In this document: piece by piece, positions 6,517-14,907 of the stretch
Layout: the number at the start of each line of letters is the position of its first letter
How positions within the stretch are numbered: the first letter of the stretch is position 1
The notes under the pieces: generated by a model
Databases searched by the model: none
What the model was told of the DNA's origin: nothing
Seen by the model: only the letters and a program-made list of their open reading frames with translations
Program-made: the position numbers and the translations under genes
From: Micromonospora echinaurantiaca
GTDB taxonomy: Bacteria > Actinomycetota > Actinomycetes > Mycobacteriales > Micromonosporaceae
DNA: 64,000 nucleotides
Assembly (NCBI RefSeq): GCF_900090235.1
Contig: NZ_LT607750.1
Coordinates: 942,501 to 1,006,500 of the forward strand
Direction: 5' to 3'

Positions 6517-7353
6517 ATGGCCGTAACACCGAAGGCCACCCGCCCGGCCGCGAAACGGACCACCGCGAAGAAGACCGCCGCGGCGGAGCGGAACACCGGC
6601 GCGAGCCGCACCACGCCCGCGCGCCGGGCCGCCTCGACGACGGCGGCCAAGAAGGCGACCACGGGCGCCGGCCGGGCACCGGCGAAGAAGACCGCCAAGA
6701 CGACCCCCGCCCGCAAGGCCGGCGCCAAGGCCACCACCGCGGCGAAGAAGGCCGCCGCCAAGGCGCCGGCCAAGAAGGCGGCGACCCGGACCACCGGCCC
6801 CGCGAAGAAGACCGCGGCAGCGGCGAAGAAGGCGCCCGCCAAGACCTCGACCGCGGCCCGGAAGGTCAGCTCCACGGCGAAGAAGACCACCGCGGCCGCC
6901 AAGAAGACCACCACGGCGGCGAAGAGGACCACGACGGCCGCGGCGAAGAAGACCACCACCGCGGCGAAGGCTCCGGCCAAGAAGGCCACCACGGCGGCGA
7001 AGGCTCCGGCGAAGAAGGCCACCACGGCGGCGAAGGCTCCGGCGAAGAAGACCACCACGGCGGCGAAGGCTCCGGCGAAGAAGGCCGCCGCCAAGAAGAC
7101 CGCCGCCAAGAAGACGGCGCCGACCCGCCCCACCGGCACCGCCCGCAAGGCCGCGGCGAAGACCGCCCCGGCCCGCAAGGCACCCGCGAAGAAGGCGACG
7201 GCGACCTCCTCGACCACGGCCCGCAAAGCGGCCACAGCCAAGAAGGCTCCGGCGAAGCGGACCACGGCGGCCAAGGCGCCGGCGAAGAAGGCCACCACGC
7301 GTACGGGGGTGGCCCGCGGCACCCGGACCACGGCCCGGAAGGCCACCGGCTGA
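6517..7353 (+). CDS. Histone-H1-like Lys/Ala-rich repeat protein
   Basis: A 278-residue protein made almost wholly of AAKK/APAKK/TTAKK units from MAVTPKATRPAAKRTTAKK to the C-terminus, with no globular domain. It lacks the HU fold that precedes such tails in HupB proteins, so it resembles free-standing histone-H1-like proteins (HctB/AlgP type) that bind DNA through lysine charge. The start is fixed by a strong SD, AAGGAGGGA (6502-6510), 6 nt before the ATG. A hairpin follows the stop. Likely a nucleoid-associated protein; activity is inferred from composition only. Four in-frame 33-nt repeats lie in the middle. Confidence 0.85.
   Translation: MAVTPKATRPAAKRTTAKKTAAAERNTGASRTTPARRAASTTAAKKATTGAGRAPAKKTAKTTPARKAGAKATTAAKKAAAKAPAKKAATRTTGPAKKTAAAAKKAPAKTSTAARKVSSTAKKTTAAAKKTTTAAKRTTTAAAKKTTTAAKAPAKKATTAAKAPAKKATTAAKAPAKKTTTAAKAPAKKAAAKKTAAKKTAPTRPTGTARKAAAKTAPARKAPAKKATATSSTTARKAATAKKAPAKRTTAAKAPAKKATTRTGVARGTRTTARKATG
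6955..7086 (+). repeat. Four tandem 33-nt repeats in the histone-like gene
   Basis: Copies at 6955, 6988, 7021 and 7054 each encode T-T-A-A-K-A-P-A-K-K-(A/T). They differ by only a few bases, so they arose by recent in-frame duplication. Eleven codons per unit keep the reading frame when copy number changes. Confidence 0.9.
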
Positions 7354-7364
7354 CCTGCCGCGCC

Positions 7365-7390
7365 GGCCGGTCGGCGCCGACCGACCGGCC
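7365..7390 (+). terminator. Hairpin after the histone-like gene
   Basis: GGCCGGTCGG (7365-7374) pairs perfectly with CCGACCGGCC (7381-7390) around a 6-nt loop, starting 12 nt after the stop codon. Likely a T-less terminator. Confidence 0.65.
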
Positions 7391-7450
7391 CGCTTCGACC
7401 GGCCCGCGCCGGGGAAGCGGATCAACCGCCGCGCTGTCAGGATGGACCCC

Positions 7451-8884
7451 GTGGTCATCCGACGCGTACTCGCGCCCCGCATCGACTTCGGCGCGCTGCG
7501 CCGCGAGCTGGGACTCCCCGAGGAGTTCCCGGTCGCGGCGCAGCGCGAGGCGGACGCCGCGGCGGCCGGGCCACCCCGCCCGAGCGTCGACCGCACCGAC
7601 GTGCCGTTCGTGACCCTGGACCCGGCCGAGTCGCGCGACCTGGACCAGGCGATGTGCCTCACCCGCCGGCCCGGCGGCGGCTTCCGGGTGCGGTACGCGA
7701 TCGCCGACGTGGCCGCGCACGTCCGCCCCGGCGGCGCGCTGGAGGAGGAGACCTGGCGGCGGGGGCAGACCGTCTACCTGCCCGACGGCAACGTGCCGCT
7801 GCACCCGGAGACGCTCAGCGAGGGCGCGGCGAGCCTGCTGCCGGACGTCGACCGGGCCGCCGTGGTGTGGACGATCGACCTGGACGCCGACGGCGACACC
7901 GTCGCCGTCCACCTGGAACGGGCGCTGGTGCGCAGCCGGGCCAAGCTCGACTACGCCGGCGTCCAGGCCGACGCCGACGCCGGCCGGCTGCCCGACCCGA
8001 TCGCCCTGCTGCCCGAGCTCGGCGCGCTGCTCACCGCCCGCGGGCTGCGCCGGGGCGCGATCAACCTGCCGCTGCCCGAGCAGGACGTGGAGGCCGACGG
8101 CGACGGTTGGCGGTTGGTGCTGCGCGGCCCGGTGCCGATGGAGGAGCACAACGCCCAGATCTCGCTGCTGACCGGAATGGCCGCCGCCGACATCATGCTG
8201 GCCGGCGGGGTCGGCCTGCTCCGCACGATGCCGGCGCCGAAGCCCGAGGCGGTCCAGCGGCTGCGGGCCGCCGCCGCCCCGCTGGGCGTGCACTGGCCGG
8301 ACGGCGCCGGCCCCGGTGAGGTGCTCGCCGGGCTGGACGCCGGGCAACCCCGGGCGGCCGCCTTCGTCGACCAGGCCGCCGAGCTGATGCGCGGCGCCGC
8401 GTACACCGCGTTCGACGGCGAGGTCCCCGAGCAGCCGCGGCACGGCGGCGTCGCGGCCGCGTACGCCCACGTCACGGCGCCGCTGCGGCGGCTGGCCGAC
8501 CGGTACGCCACGGAGGTCTGCCTGGCGTTGCACGCCGGCCGGCCGGTGCCGGACTGGGTGCGCGCGGCGCTGCCCCGGCTGCCCGAGGCGATGGCCGTGA
8601 CCGACCGGACCGCCTCGGCGGCCACCCGCGGCGCCATCGAGCTGGCCGAGGCGGTGCTGCTGGCGCACCGGGTGGGGGAGACCTTCGACGCCGCGGTGCT
8701 GGACGTCGACGCGCCGCCAAACGGCCGCGGCCGGCCGGGCCGGCCGCCGGGCGGCACGGTGGCGCTGGACGACCCGCCGGTGCGGGCCCGCTGCCTCGGC
8801 GAGCTGCCGCTCGGCGAGCGGATCCGGGTCCGGCTGGTCACCGCCGACCCGGCCGCCCGCTCGGTGGTCTTCGAACGCGCCTGA
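7451..8884 (+). CDS. RNB-domain ribonuclease (RNase II/R superfamily, short actinobacterial form)
   Basis: A 477-residue protein consisting mainly of the RNB catalytic domain, without the N-terminal cold-shock and C-terminal S1 domains of full-length RNase R. The signature is FVTLDPAESRDLDQAM followed by YAIADVAAHV and RGQTVYLPDGNVPLHP, as in RNB hydrolytic 3'-5' exonucleases. The metal-binding cluster reads D-x(5)-D-x-D-Q, so the last of the four usual aspartates is Gln. The GTG at 7451 follows a CAGGAT box by 7 nt and suits a leaderless message; an ATG at 7442 adds three residues. The gene is alone on its strand between the histone-like gene and a repeat-rich gap. Confidence 0.85.
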   Translation: MVIRRVLAPRIDFGALRRELGLPEEFPVAAQREADAAAAGPPRPSVDRTDVPFVTLDPAESRDLDQAMCLTRRPGGGFRVRYAIADVAAHVRPGGALEEETWRRGQTVYLPDGNVPLHPETLSEGAASLLPDVDRAAVVWTIDLDADGDTVAVHLERALVRSRAKLDYAGVQADADAGRLPDPIALLPELGALLTARGLRRGAINLPLPEQDVEADGDGWRLVLRGPVPMEEHNAQISLLTGMAAADIMLAGGVGLLRTMPAPKPEAVQRLRAAAAPLGVHWPDGAGPGEVLAGLDAGQPRAAAFVDQAAELMRGAAYTAFDGEVPEQPRHGGVAAAYAHVTAPLRRLADRYATEVCLALHAGRPVPDWVRAALPRLPEAMAVTDRTASAATRGAIELAEAVLLAHRVGETFDAAVLDVDAPPNGRGRPGRPPGGTVALDDPPVRARCLGELPLGERIRVRLVTADPAARSVVFERA

Positions 8885-8941
8885 CCCGCGCCGCACCGAC
8901 GCGCGCCGTGCAGCCCGCGGGACTTTGGACCGCAGCGCGTG

Positions 8942-9123
8942 GCGCGCTGCCCGCCGGTGTCCGTCGACCCTGACCGCCGCAGGCTTCCCCGCAAACGCGC
9001 TGCCCGCCGAACCGGGCCGCCGCACGCTTGCGCGTGGTGCCCTGCCCGCCCGGCCTTGGCCGCCGCACGCCTGCGTGCGGCGCGCTGCCGGCCGGGGTCG
9101 GTCGACCCGGACCGCCGGGGCGG
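8942..9123. repeat. Degenerate GC-rich repeat array in the gap before the F420 oxidoreductase gene
   Basis: Four imperfect copies start at about 8942, 8995, 9037 and 9080, each opening with a version of GCGCGCTGCCCGCCG and containing (G/A)CCGCCGCACGCTT. Spacing is 42-53 nt. The surrounding gap (8885-9211) has no convincing gene; long open frames there are by-products of the repeats. It resembles the array at 15682 in style but not in unit. Confidence 0.6.
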
Positions 9124-9211
9124 TGCGCCGCACTCGGGCCGCTCGGGGCAGCGGGGTTTGTCACAGCGCCGGACGGTGCTGCCGGGACACCGGGTTTGCG
9201 AGGATGACCGC

Positions 9212-9910
9212 ATGGCATACGACGCGAGCGCACTGCCCGACGTGTCCGGGCTGACCGTCGGCATCATCGGCGGGACCGGCGACCAGGGGCGGGGTCTCGC
9301 CTACCGGTTCGCCCGGGCCGGCCAGCGGGTGCTGATCGGCTCCCGGTCGGCCGAGCGGGCCGCGCGGTCAGCCGAGGAGATCGCCGCCCTGCCCGGCGTA
9401 CCGGCGGGGACGAGCGTCACCGGGGCCGGCAACGACGAGGTGGCCCGCGGCAGCGACATCGTCATCATCGCGGTGCCGTGGGACGGGCACGCCGCCACCG
9501 TCGCCGCGCTCGCCGAGCCGCTCGCCGGCAAGATCGTCGTCGACTGCGTCAACCCGCTCGGCTTCGACAAGCAGGGCCCGTACGCCCTGCCGGTGCCCGA
9601 GGGCAGCGCCGTCCAGCAGGCCGCCGGGCTGCTGCCGTCCTCCCGGGTCTGCGCGGCGTTCAACCACGTCAGCGCCCCGCTGCTGGCCGACCCGGAGATC
9701 GACCGGATCGACCTGGACGTGCTGATCTGCACCGAGGACCGGGAGGTGGCCGGGGTGGTCGCGGCGCTCGCCGCGCGGATCCCCGGGATGCGCGGCATCT
9801 ACGCCGGCCGGCTGCGTAACGCCCACCAGATCGAGGCGTTCACCGCCAACCTGATCGCCATCAACAAGCGCTACAAGGCGCACGCCGGCATCCGCGTCAC
9901 CGACCTCTGA
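9212..9910 (+). CDS. npdG: NADPH-dependent F420 reductase (F420H2:NADP oxidoreductase)
   Basis: A 232-residue cytoplasmic enzyme that transfers hydride between F420 and NADP. The N-terminal Rossmann motif is VGIIGGTGDQGRGLAYRFA, followed by IGSRSAERA at the NADP phosphate-binding turn, DIVIIAVPWDGH, and VNPLGFDKQGP. The C-terminal helical part ends NAHQIEAFTANLIAINKRYK, typical of the Fno/NpdG family and close to the usual length of about 230. The ATG at 9212 has AGGA about 10 nt upstream. Together with the F420-type LLM oxidoreductase at 50.8-51.7 kb it shows that this organism uses F420. Confidence 0.9.
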   Translation: MAYDASALPDVSGLTVGIIGGTGDQGRGLAYRFARAGQRVLIGSRSAERAARSAEEIAALPGVPAGTSVTGAGNDEVARGSDIVIIAVPWDGHAATVAALAEPLAGKIVVDCVNPLGFDKQGPYALPVPEGSAVQQAAGLLPSSRVCAAFNHVSAPLLADPEIDRIDLDVLICTEDREVAGVVAALAARIPGMRGIYAGRLRNAHQIEAFTANLIAINKRYKAHAGIRVTDL

Positions 9911-9919
9911 CGAACCCGG

Positions 9920-9982
9920 TGATCCACTGACGCTGAGCAGGGCGGATCAGCCGCTCCGCGCCTGCCCAGCAGCAGACGATCA
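9920..9982. repeat. Family A palindromic element, copy 1 (63 nt)
   Basis: The element opens TGATCCACTGACGCTGAGCA and ends GCAGACGATCA. Copies of the same 63-nt length occur at 33389 and 49344. Inner arms (GCTGAGCAGGGCGG and CCTGCCCAGC) can pair, and the outer arms match better in copy 2. It lies in the convergent junction between the F420 oxidoreductase and panB genes. Confidence 0.8.
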
Positions 9983-9987
9983 TGGCG

Positions 9988-10027
9988 TTGTCCCCCGGCG
10001 GGGCGTGAGCGACCCGCCGGGGGACAA
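9988..10027. terminator. Bidirectional hairpin between npdG and panB
   Basis: TTGTCCCCCGGCGGG (9988-10002) pairs perfectly over 15 bp with CCCGCCGGGGGACAA (10013-10027), with a 10-nt loop. It stands just before the panB stop codon and directly after family A copy 1, so it can end transcripts from both sides. Confidence 0.8.
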
Positions 10028-10031
10028 GGGG

Positions 10032-10877
10032 TCAGAAGGTGTGGTCGGGGGTGGGGAAGTCGCCGCCGCGTACCTCGTCGGCGAAGCGGCGGGTGGCGTC
10101 GGCGAGGGTGCCGGCCAGGTCGGCGTAGCGCTTCACGAAGCGCGGCGCCTTGCCGGCGCGCAGCCCGGCCATGTCCTGCCAGACCAGCACCTGGGCGTCG
10201 GTGTCCGGGCCGGCGCCGATGCCCACGGTCGGGATCCGCAGCTCGTGCGTGATCCGCTTGGCCACCTCGCCGGGCACCATCTCCAGCACCACCGCGAACG
10301 CGCCCGCCTCGGCCACCGCGTGGGCGTCGGCGATCACCTCGTCGGCGGCGTCGCCGCGGCCCTGCACCCGGTAGCCGCCGAGGGCGTGCTCGCTCTGCGG
10401 GGTGAAGCCGATGTGCGCCATCACCGGGATGCCGGCGCCGGTGATCGCCGCGATCTGCGCCGCGCAGCGCCGGCCGCCCTCGAGCTTCACCGCGTGGCAG
10501 CCGCCCTCCTTCATGAACCGCACGGCGGTGCGCAGCGCCTGCGTCGGGCCCTCCTCGTACGAGCCGAAGGGCAGGTCACCGACGACCAGCGTGTGCCGGG
10601 TGGCCCGGACCACCGCGCGGACCAGCGGCAGCAGCTCCTCGGCGGTCACCGGGACGGTCGTCTCGTAGCCGAACACGTTGTTCGCCGCCGAGTCGCCGAC
10701 CAGCAGTACCGGGATGCCGGCCTGGTCGAAGATCGACGCGGTGTACTGGTCGTACGAGGTGAGCATCGGCCACCGCTCGCCGCGCTCCTTGGCGGCGATC
10801 AGGTCGCGGGTGCGGATCCGGCGGGTGGCCGGGCCGCCGTAGAGGGCGGTCACCTCGGTCGGGGTGGACTCCACCAT
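10032..10877 (-). CDS. panB: 3-methyl-2-oxobutanoate hydroxymethyltransferase
   Basis: PanB (281 residues) adds a hydroxymethyl group from methylene-THF to alpha-ketoisovalerate, the first committed step to pantothenate and CoA. Conserved stretches: [39 protein letters not shown] (metal ligands near GDS), [21 protein letters not shown] and VQGRGDAA. The ATG at 10877 ([15 protein letters not shown]) is chosen because GAAGGAGAG stands 4-12 nt upstream; a longer frame adds an unlikely Arg-rich leader. It follows the NAD synthetase gene on the same strand (135-nt gap), bringing two cofactor pathways together. Confidence 0.95.
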   Translation of the reverse strand: MVESTPTEVTALYGGPATRRIRTRDLIAAKERGERWPMLTSYDQYTASIFDQAGIPVLLVGDSAANNVFGYETTVPVTAEELLPLVRAVVRATRHTLVVGDLPFGSYEEGPTQALRTAVRFMKEGGCHAVKLEGGRRCAAQIAAITGAGIPVMAHIGFTPQSEHALGGYRVQGRGDAADEVIADAHAVAEAGAFAVVLEMVPGEVAKRITHELRIPTVGIGAGPDTDAQVLVWQDMAGLRAGKAPRFVKRYADLAGTLADATRRFADEVRGGDFPTPDHTF

Positions 10878-11012
10878 GACTCTCTCCTTCCTCGAGGCCG
10901 CGTACGCGGTCCCCGGGTTCCGCCGCGATCGTCGCACCGGACGGCCCGCCGGCGGCAGGGCGCAGTGGAGGATTTCACTCCCGGATCCGGTCCCGACCGG
11001 ACCGGTGTGGGC

Positions 11013-12773
11013 TCAGCCCTTCTCCCGCCACCGGTTGGTGATCGGCAGCCGCCGGTCCCGGCCGAACGCCTTCATCGAGATCTTCGTGCCCGGCGCGGAC
11101 TGCCGCCGCTTGTACTCGGCGGTATCCACCATCCGCAGCACCTTGTCGACCACCGCCGGATCGTGGCCGGACTCGACCAGCCCGTCCCGGCCCAGGTCAC
11201 CGTCCACGTAGCCGATCAGGATCGGGTCGAGCACGTCGTAGTCGGGCAGGGTGTCGCTGTCCAGCTGGCCCGGGCTCAGCTCGGCGCTCGGCGGCTTGCC
11301 GATCGAGTTCTCCGGGATCGGCGGGGTCTCGCCCCGGCGGGCCGCGTCGGCGTTGCGCCACTTCGCCAGCCGCCAGATCAGCGTCTTCCAGACGTCCTTG
11401 ACCGGGTTGAAGCCGCCCACCGAGTCGCCGTAGAGGGTGGAGTAGCCGACCGCCAGCTCGCTCTTGTTGCCGGTGGTCAGCACCAGGTGGCCCTCCTGGT
11501 TCGACAGCGCCATCAGGATCACCCCGCGCACCCGGGCCTGGAGGTTCTCTACCGTCACCCCGGACAGCGACATGTTGGCCAGGAAGGTGTCCACCATCGG
11601 CTGGATCGGCTCGGTCCGGTAGTCCAGCCCGGTGCGCTTGGCCAGCTCCGCCGCGTCCTCCCGGCTGTGCTCGGAGGAGTGCTGGCTGGGCAGCGACACC
11701 CCGACCACCCGGTCGGGCCCGAGCGCGTCCACGGCCAGCGCGGCCACCACCGCCGAGTCGATGCCGCCGGAGAGGCCGAGCACCACCGAGGGGAACCGGT
11801 TCTTGTTGACGTAGTCGCGCAGGCCGAGCACCAGCGCGTGCCACACCTCGGCCTCGTCGGCCACCGGGGCGATCAGCCCGCCGGCGACCGCCGGCCCGGT
11901 CGGCGCCGGCGGCAGCTCGCCCACCGCGGCGCGTACCACCCGCAGCCCGTCGGCCAGTTCGGTGTCCGCGGCGGCCGGCTCGGCCGCCGCGGGCAGCTCC
12001 AGGTCGTGCACCAGCAGGTGCTCGACGAACTGCGGCGCCCGGGCGAGCAGCTCGCCGTCCGCGCCGACCACCATCGAGTCGCCCTCGAAGACCAGCTCGT
12101 CCTGGCCGCCGATCATGTTGACGTACGCGATGGCCGCGCCCGCCTCGGCGGCCCGGCGGCGGACCAGCGGCAGCCGGATGTCGTCCTTGTTCAACTCGTA
12201 CGGCGAGCCGTTGATGTTGACGACCAGCCCGACGCCGGCCTGCCGGGCGGCGGCGAACGGGCCGCCGGCCTGCCACAGGTCCTCGCAGATGGTCAGCGCC
12301 ACGTCCACCCCGCCGACCCGGACCACTGTCAGCATGTCGCCCGGCAGGAAGTAACGGTCCTCGTCGAACACCCCGTAGTTGGGCAGGTGGTGCTTGAAGT
12401 AGGTGGCGACCACCTCGCCCCGGTGCAGCAGCGCGGCGGCGTTGCGGGCGCCCCGCCCCGGTTCGGCGTCCCCGGCGACCTGCGGCGGGCCGTCGGCGTC
12501 CAGGTAGCCGACCACCACCGCCAGGTCGCCCAGCCCGTCCGCGGCCAGGTCGGCGGCGAGCCGGCGCAGGGCCGCCTGCGAGGCCGCCACGAACGACCGC
12601 CGGAAGACCAGGTCCTCGACCGGGTAGCCGGTGAGCGCCATCTCCGGGAACGCGACGAGCTGGGCGTCGGCGTCGGCGGCCTGGCGCGTCCAGTCGCGGA
12701 CCAGGGCGGCGTTGCCGGCGAGGTCGCCGACGGTCGGGTTGACCTGGCACAGGGCGAGACGCAGGGTGGGCAT
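11013..12773 (-). CDS. nadE: Glutamine-dependent NAD+ synthetase
   Basis: A 586-residue two-domain enzyme that amidates nicotinate adenine dinucleotide to NAD+. The N-terminal nitrilase-like glutaminase domain has the Glu (AFPEMALTGYP, E44), Lys (YFKHHLPNYGVFDE) and Cys (ALTICEDLWQ) triad. The C-terminal ATP-pyrophosphatase domain has LGLSGGIDSAVVAALA and downstream SSEHSREDAAELAKRTG. The length fits the actinobacterial glutamine-dependent form rather than the short ammonia-dependent one. The ATG at 12773 (MPTLRLALCQVNP) is the family start. It is divergent from glnA2, which links two glutamine-handling enzymes. Confidence 0.95.
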   Translation of the reverse strand: MPTLRLALCQVNPTVGDLAGNAALVRDWTRQAADADAQLVAFPEMALTGYPVEDLVFRRSFVAASQAALRRLAADLAADGLGDLAVVVGYLDADGPPQVAGDAEPGRGARNAAALLHRGEVVATYFKHHLPNYGVFDEDRYFLPGDMLTVVRVGGVDVALTICEDLWQAGGPFAAARQAGVGLVVNINGSPYELNKDDIRLPLVRRRAAEAGAAIAYVNMIGGQDELVFEGDSMVVGADGELLARAPQFVEHLLVHDLELPAAAEPAAADTELADGLRVVRAAVGELPPAPTGPAVAGGLIAPVADEAEVWHALVLGLRDYVNKNRFPSVVLGLSGGIDSAVVAALAVDALGPDRVVGVSLPSQHSSEHSREDAAELAKRTGLDYRTEPIQPMVDTFLANMSLSGVTVENLQARVRGVILMALSNQEGHLVLTTGNKSELAVGYSTLYGDSVGGFNPVKDVWKTLIWRLAKWRNADAARRGETPPIPENSIGKPPSAELSPGQLDSDTLPDYDVLDPILIGYVDGDLGRDGLVESGHDPAVVDKVLRMVDTAEYKRRQSAPGTKISMKAFGRDRRLPITNRWREKG

Positions 12774-13007
12774 GCCCTCATCTTGCCCCAGCGACCGGAG
12801 CCCGACACGGCGGGCGGCGCGAGACGGCGCCCACCCCCGCGGCGCCGCGCGGGCCCTGGCCGGCACGGGCGGTCCGCGCGGCGGGACGCGGCGGGACGCC
12901 CGGCGGGAGGTTCGCGTAACGTCGGCGTAACGAGGCCGGTGGAGACTGGTCGGTCAGGCCGGGCCGGGGCCCATCCGGTGGCCGACGAGGTGTCGCGAGG
13001 AGTGGAA
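12774..13007. promoter_or_regulatory. Divergent promoter region nadE / glnA2
   Basis: No gene. It contains two GTAAC pentamers separated by exactly 6 nt (12916-12920 and 12927-12931), the spacing used in GlnR boxes, about 80 nt before glnA2. The flanking pentamers do not fit the full four-part GlnR pattern, so this is a weak candidate only. Confidence 0.35.
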
Positions 13008-14357
13008 GTGGACCGTCAGCAGGAGTTCGTCCTCCGTACGCTGGAAGAGCGGGACATCCGGTTCGTCCGGCTCTGGTTCACCGACGTGCTCGGCACCCTG
13101 AAGAGCGTGTCGGTGGCGCCCGCCGAGCTGGAGGCGGCGTTCGAGGAGGGCATCGGGTTCGACGGCTCGGCGATCGAGGGCTTCGCCCGGGTCTTCGAGT
13201 CCGACATGGTGGCCATGCCCGACCCGACCACCTTCCAGGTCTTCCCGTTCGAGGGCGGGGTCAGCGGCGAGAGCGCCCGGATGTTCTGCGACATCCTGCT
13301 CCCCGACGGCGGGCCGTCCTGGGCCGACCCGCGGCACGTGCTGCGCCGGGCGTTGTCCAAGGCTGCGGAGAAGGGCTTCACCTTCTACACCCACCCCGAG
13401 ATCGAGTTCTTCCTGCTGGAGAACGGCCCGCTGGACGGCTCGGTGCCCACGCCGGTGGACACCGGCGGCTACTTCGAGCACACCACCCACGCGGTGGCCC
13501 GCGACTTCCGCCGCCAGGCGGTGCTGGCGCTGGAGCGGATCGGCATCTCGGTGGAGTTCAGCCACCACGAGGTGGCCCCCGGCCAGCAGGAGATCGACCT
13601 GCGCTACGCCGACGCGCTCACCACCGCCGACAACATCATGACCTTCCGGCACGTGGTGAAGGAGGTGGCGCTCTCCACCGGCGTGCAGGCCACCTTCATG
13701 CCGAAGCCGTTCACCGACCAGCCGGGCAGCGGGATGCACACCCACCTGTCGCTGTTCGAGGGGGAGCGCAACGCGTTCCACGACGCCGGCGACCCGATGA
13801 AGCTGTCCAAGGTGGCCCGCGCGTTCATCGCCGGGCTGCTGGTGCACGCCCGCGAGTACACGGCGGTCACCAACCAGTGGGTGAACTCCTACAAGCGACT
13901 CTTCCCGCAGGCCCTGCCGGACCGGGTCACCGAGAGCCCGGCGTACGTCTGCTGGGGTCACCTGAACCGGTCCGCGCTGGTCCGGGTGCCCGCGTACGGC
14001 AAGCCGAACTCGGCCCGGGTCGAGGTCCGCTCGCCGGACTCGGCGGCCAACCCGTACCTGGCCTTCGCGGTGCTGCTCGGCGCCGGCCTCAAGGGCATCG
14101 AGGAGGGCTACGAGCTGCCGCCGGGCGCCGAGGACGACGTCTGGTCGCTGACCAGCGCCGAGCGGCGGGCGATGGGCTACGAGCCGCTGCCGGAGAACCT
14201 CGCCGAGGCGATCGACGTGATGGCGGGCTCGGAGCTGGTCGCCGAGGTGCTCGGCGAGCACGTCTTCGACTTCTTCCTGCGCAACAAGCGCGCCGAGTGG
14301 GAGCAGTACCGCCGCGAGGTCACCCCGTACGAGCGGCAGCGTTACCTGTCGCTGTAG
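13008..14357 (+). CDS. glnA2: Type I glutamine synthetase family protein, GlnA2-type
   Basis: A 449-residue GS-I homologue. It shows the beta-grasp domain (MDRQQEFVLRTLEERDIRF, FDGSAIEGFARVFESD) and the catalytic domain (THPEIEFFL, FSHHEVAPGQQEIDLRYADA, MPKPF-GSGMHTHLS, NRSALVRVP, ARVEVRSPDSAANPYL). The NLYDLPP-type adenylylation loop of GlnA is replaced by EGYELPPGAEDDVW, so GlnE control is not expected. In Streptomyces the GlnA2 orthologue has been reported to glutamylate polyamines rather than ammonia; a role in polyamine use is therefore possible here. The GTG at 13008 has GAGGAG 5 nt upstream. A DUF350 gene follows 89 nt later. Confidence 0.9.
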   Translation: MDRQQEFVLRTLEERDIRFVRLWFTDVLGTLKSVSVAPAELEAAFEEGIGFDGSAIEGFARVFESDMVAMPDPTTFQVFPFEGGVSGESARMFCDILLPDGGPSWADPRHVLRRALSKAAEKGFTFYTHPEIEFFLLENGPLDGSVPTPVDTGGYFEHTTHAVARDFRRQAVLALERIGISVEFSHHEVAPGQQEIDLRYADALTTADNIMTFRHVVKEVALSTGVQATFMPKPFTDQPGSGMHTHLSLFEGERNAFHDAGDPMKLSKVARAFIAGLLVHAREYTAVTNQWVNSYKRLFPQALPDRVTESPAYVCWGHLNRSALVRVPAYGKPNSARVEVRSPDSAANPYLAFAVLLGAGLKGIEEGYELPPGAEDDVWSLTSAERRAMGYEPLPENLAEAIDVMAGSELVAEVLGEHVFDFFLRNKRAEWEQYRREVTPYERQRYLSL

Positions 14358-14446
14358 CCGGGGCTGCCGGCGGTGGCGCGCTGCCGCTATCGTCTCGATC
14401 ACCGCGCCGGCACCCCCGCCGGGCGTAGCCGGTCGGGAGGCAGTCG

Positions 14447-14872
14447 GTGCTGGAGGATCTGCTCAGCGGAGCCTGGCAGAGTGTGGTGTTCGGGGTCGTC
14501 GGGGTGGCCCTGATGGCGGCCGGATTCCTGTTGGTCGACCTGCTGACCCCGGGGCGGCTGCGGGAGCTGATCTGGGTGCGCCGCAACGGCAACGCCGCGC
14601 TGCTGCTCGCCGCCAACCAGCTCGGCATCGCCGGGATCGTCTTCACCGCGATCCTGACCAGCTACAGCGACTTCACCAAGGGGTTGGCGTCCACGCTGAT
14701 CTTCGGGCTGATCGGGTTGGCCATCATGGCGCTGGCCTTCTTCGTGCTGGACCTGCTCACCCCGGGCCGGCTCGGGGAGATCATCTGCGCGGATGAGCCG
14801 CACCCGGCGGCTCGGGTCAGCGCCGCCACCCACTTCGGCGCCGCGCTGATCGTCTGCGCCTGCATCGCCTGA
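14447..14872 (+). CDS. DUF350 family membrane protein
   Basis: A 141-residue integral membrane protein with four predicted helices arranged as two related halves. Each half ends with a similar stretch (LVDLLTPGRLRELIW and VLDLLTPGRLGEIIC) followed by a second helix, the internal duplication typical of DUF350. The GTG at 14447 has GGGAGG 6 nt upstream. It follows glnA2 and precedes a WYL regulator. Function unknown. DUF350 proteins often accompany polyamine-aminopropyltransferase-like genes elsewhere, which would fit the suggested polyamine role of GlnA2, but that link is inference. Confidence 0.85.
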   Translation: MLEDLLSGAWQSVVFGVVGVALMAAGFLLVDLLTPGRLRELIWVRRNGNAALLLAANQLGIAGIVFTAILTSYSDFTKGLASTLIFGLIGLAIMALAFFVLDLLTPGRLGEIICADEPHPAARVSAATHFGAALIVCACIA

Positions 14873-14907
14873 GCCGGCCTGTCGTACCCGCGGCCTAGGG
14901 TCGCGGG

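Noticed and set aside
10005..13007. A single plus-strand open frame of over 3 kb ahead of glnA2
   Set aside because: It runs antisense through panB and nadE. Its translation is low-complexity Arg/Gly/Val/His and stays open only because of the GC-rich codon pattern of the opposite genes. The real glnA2 starts at 13008.
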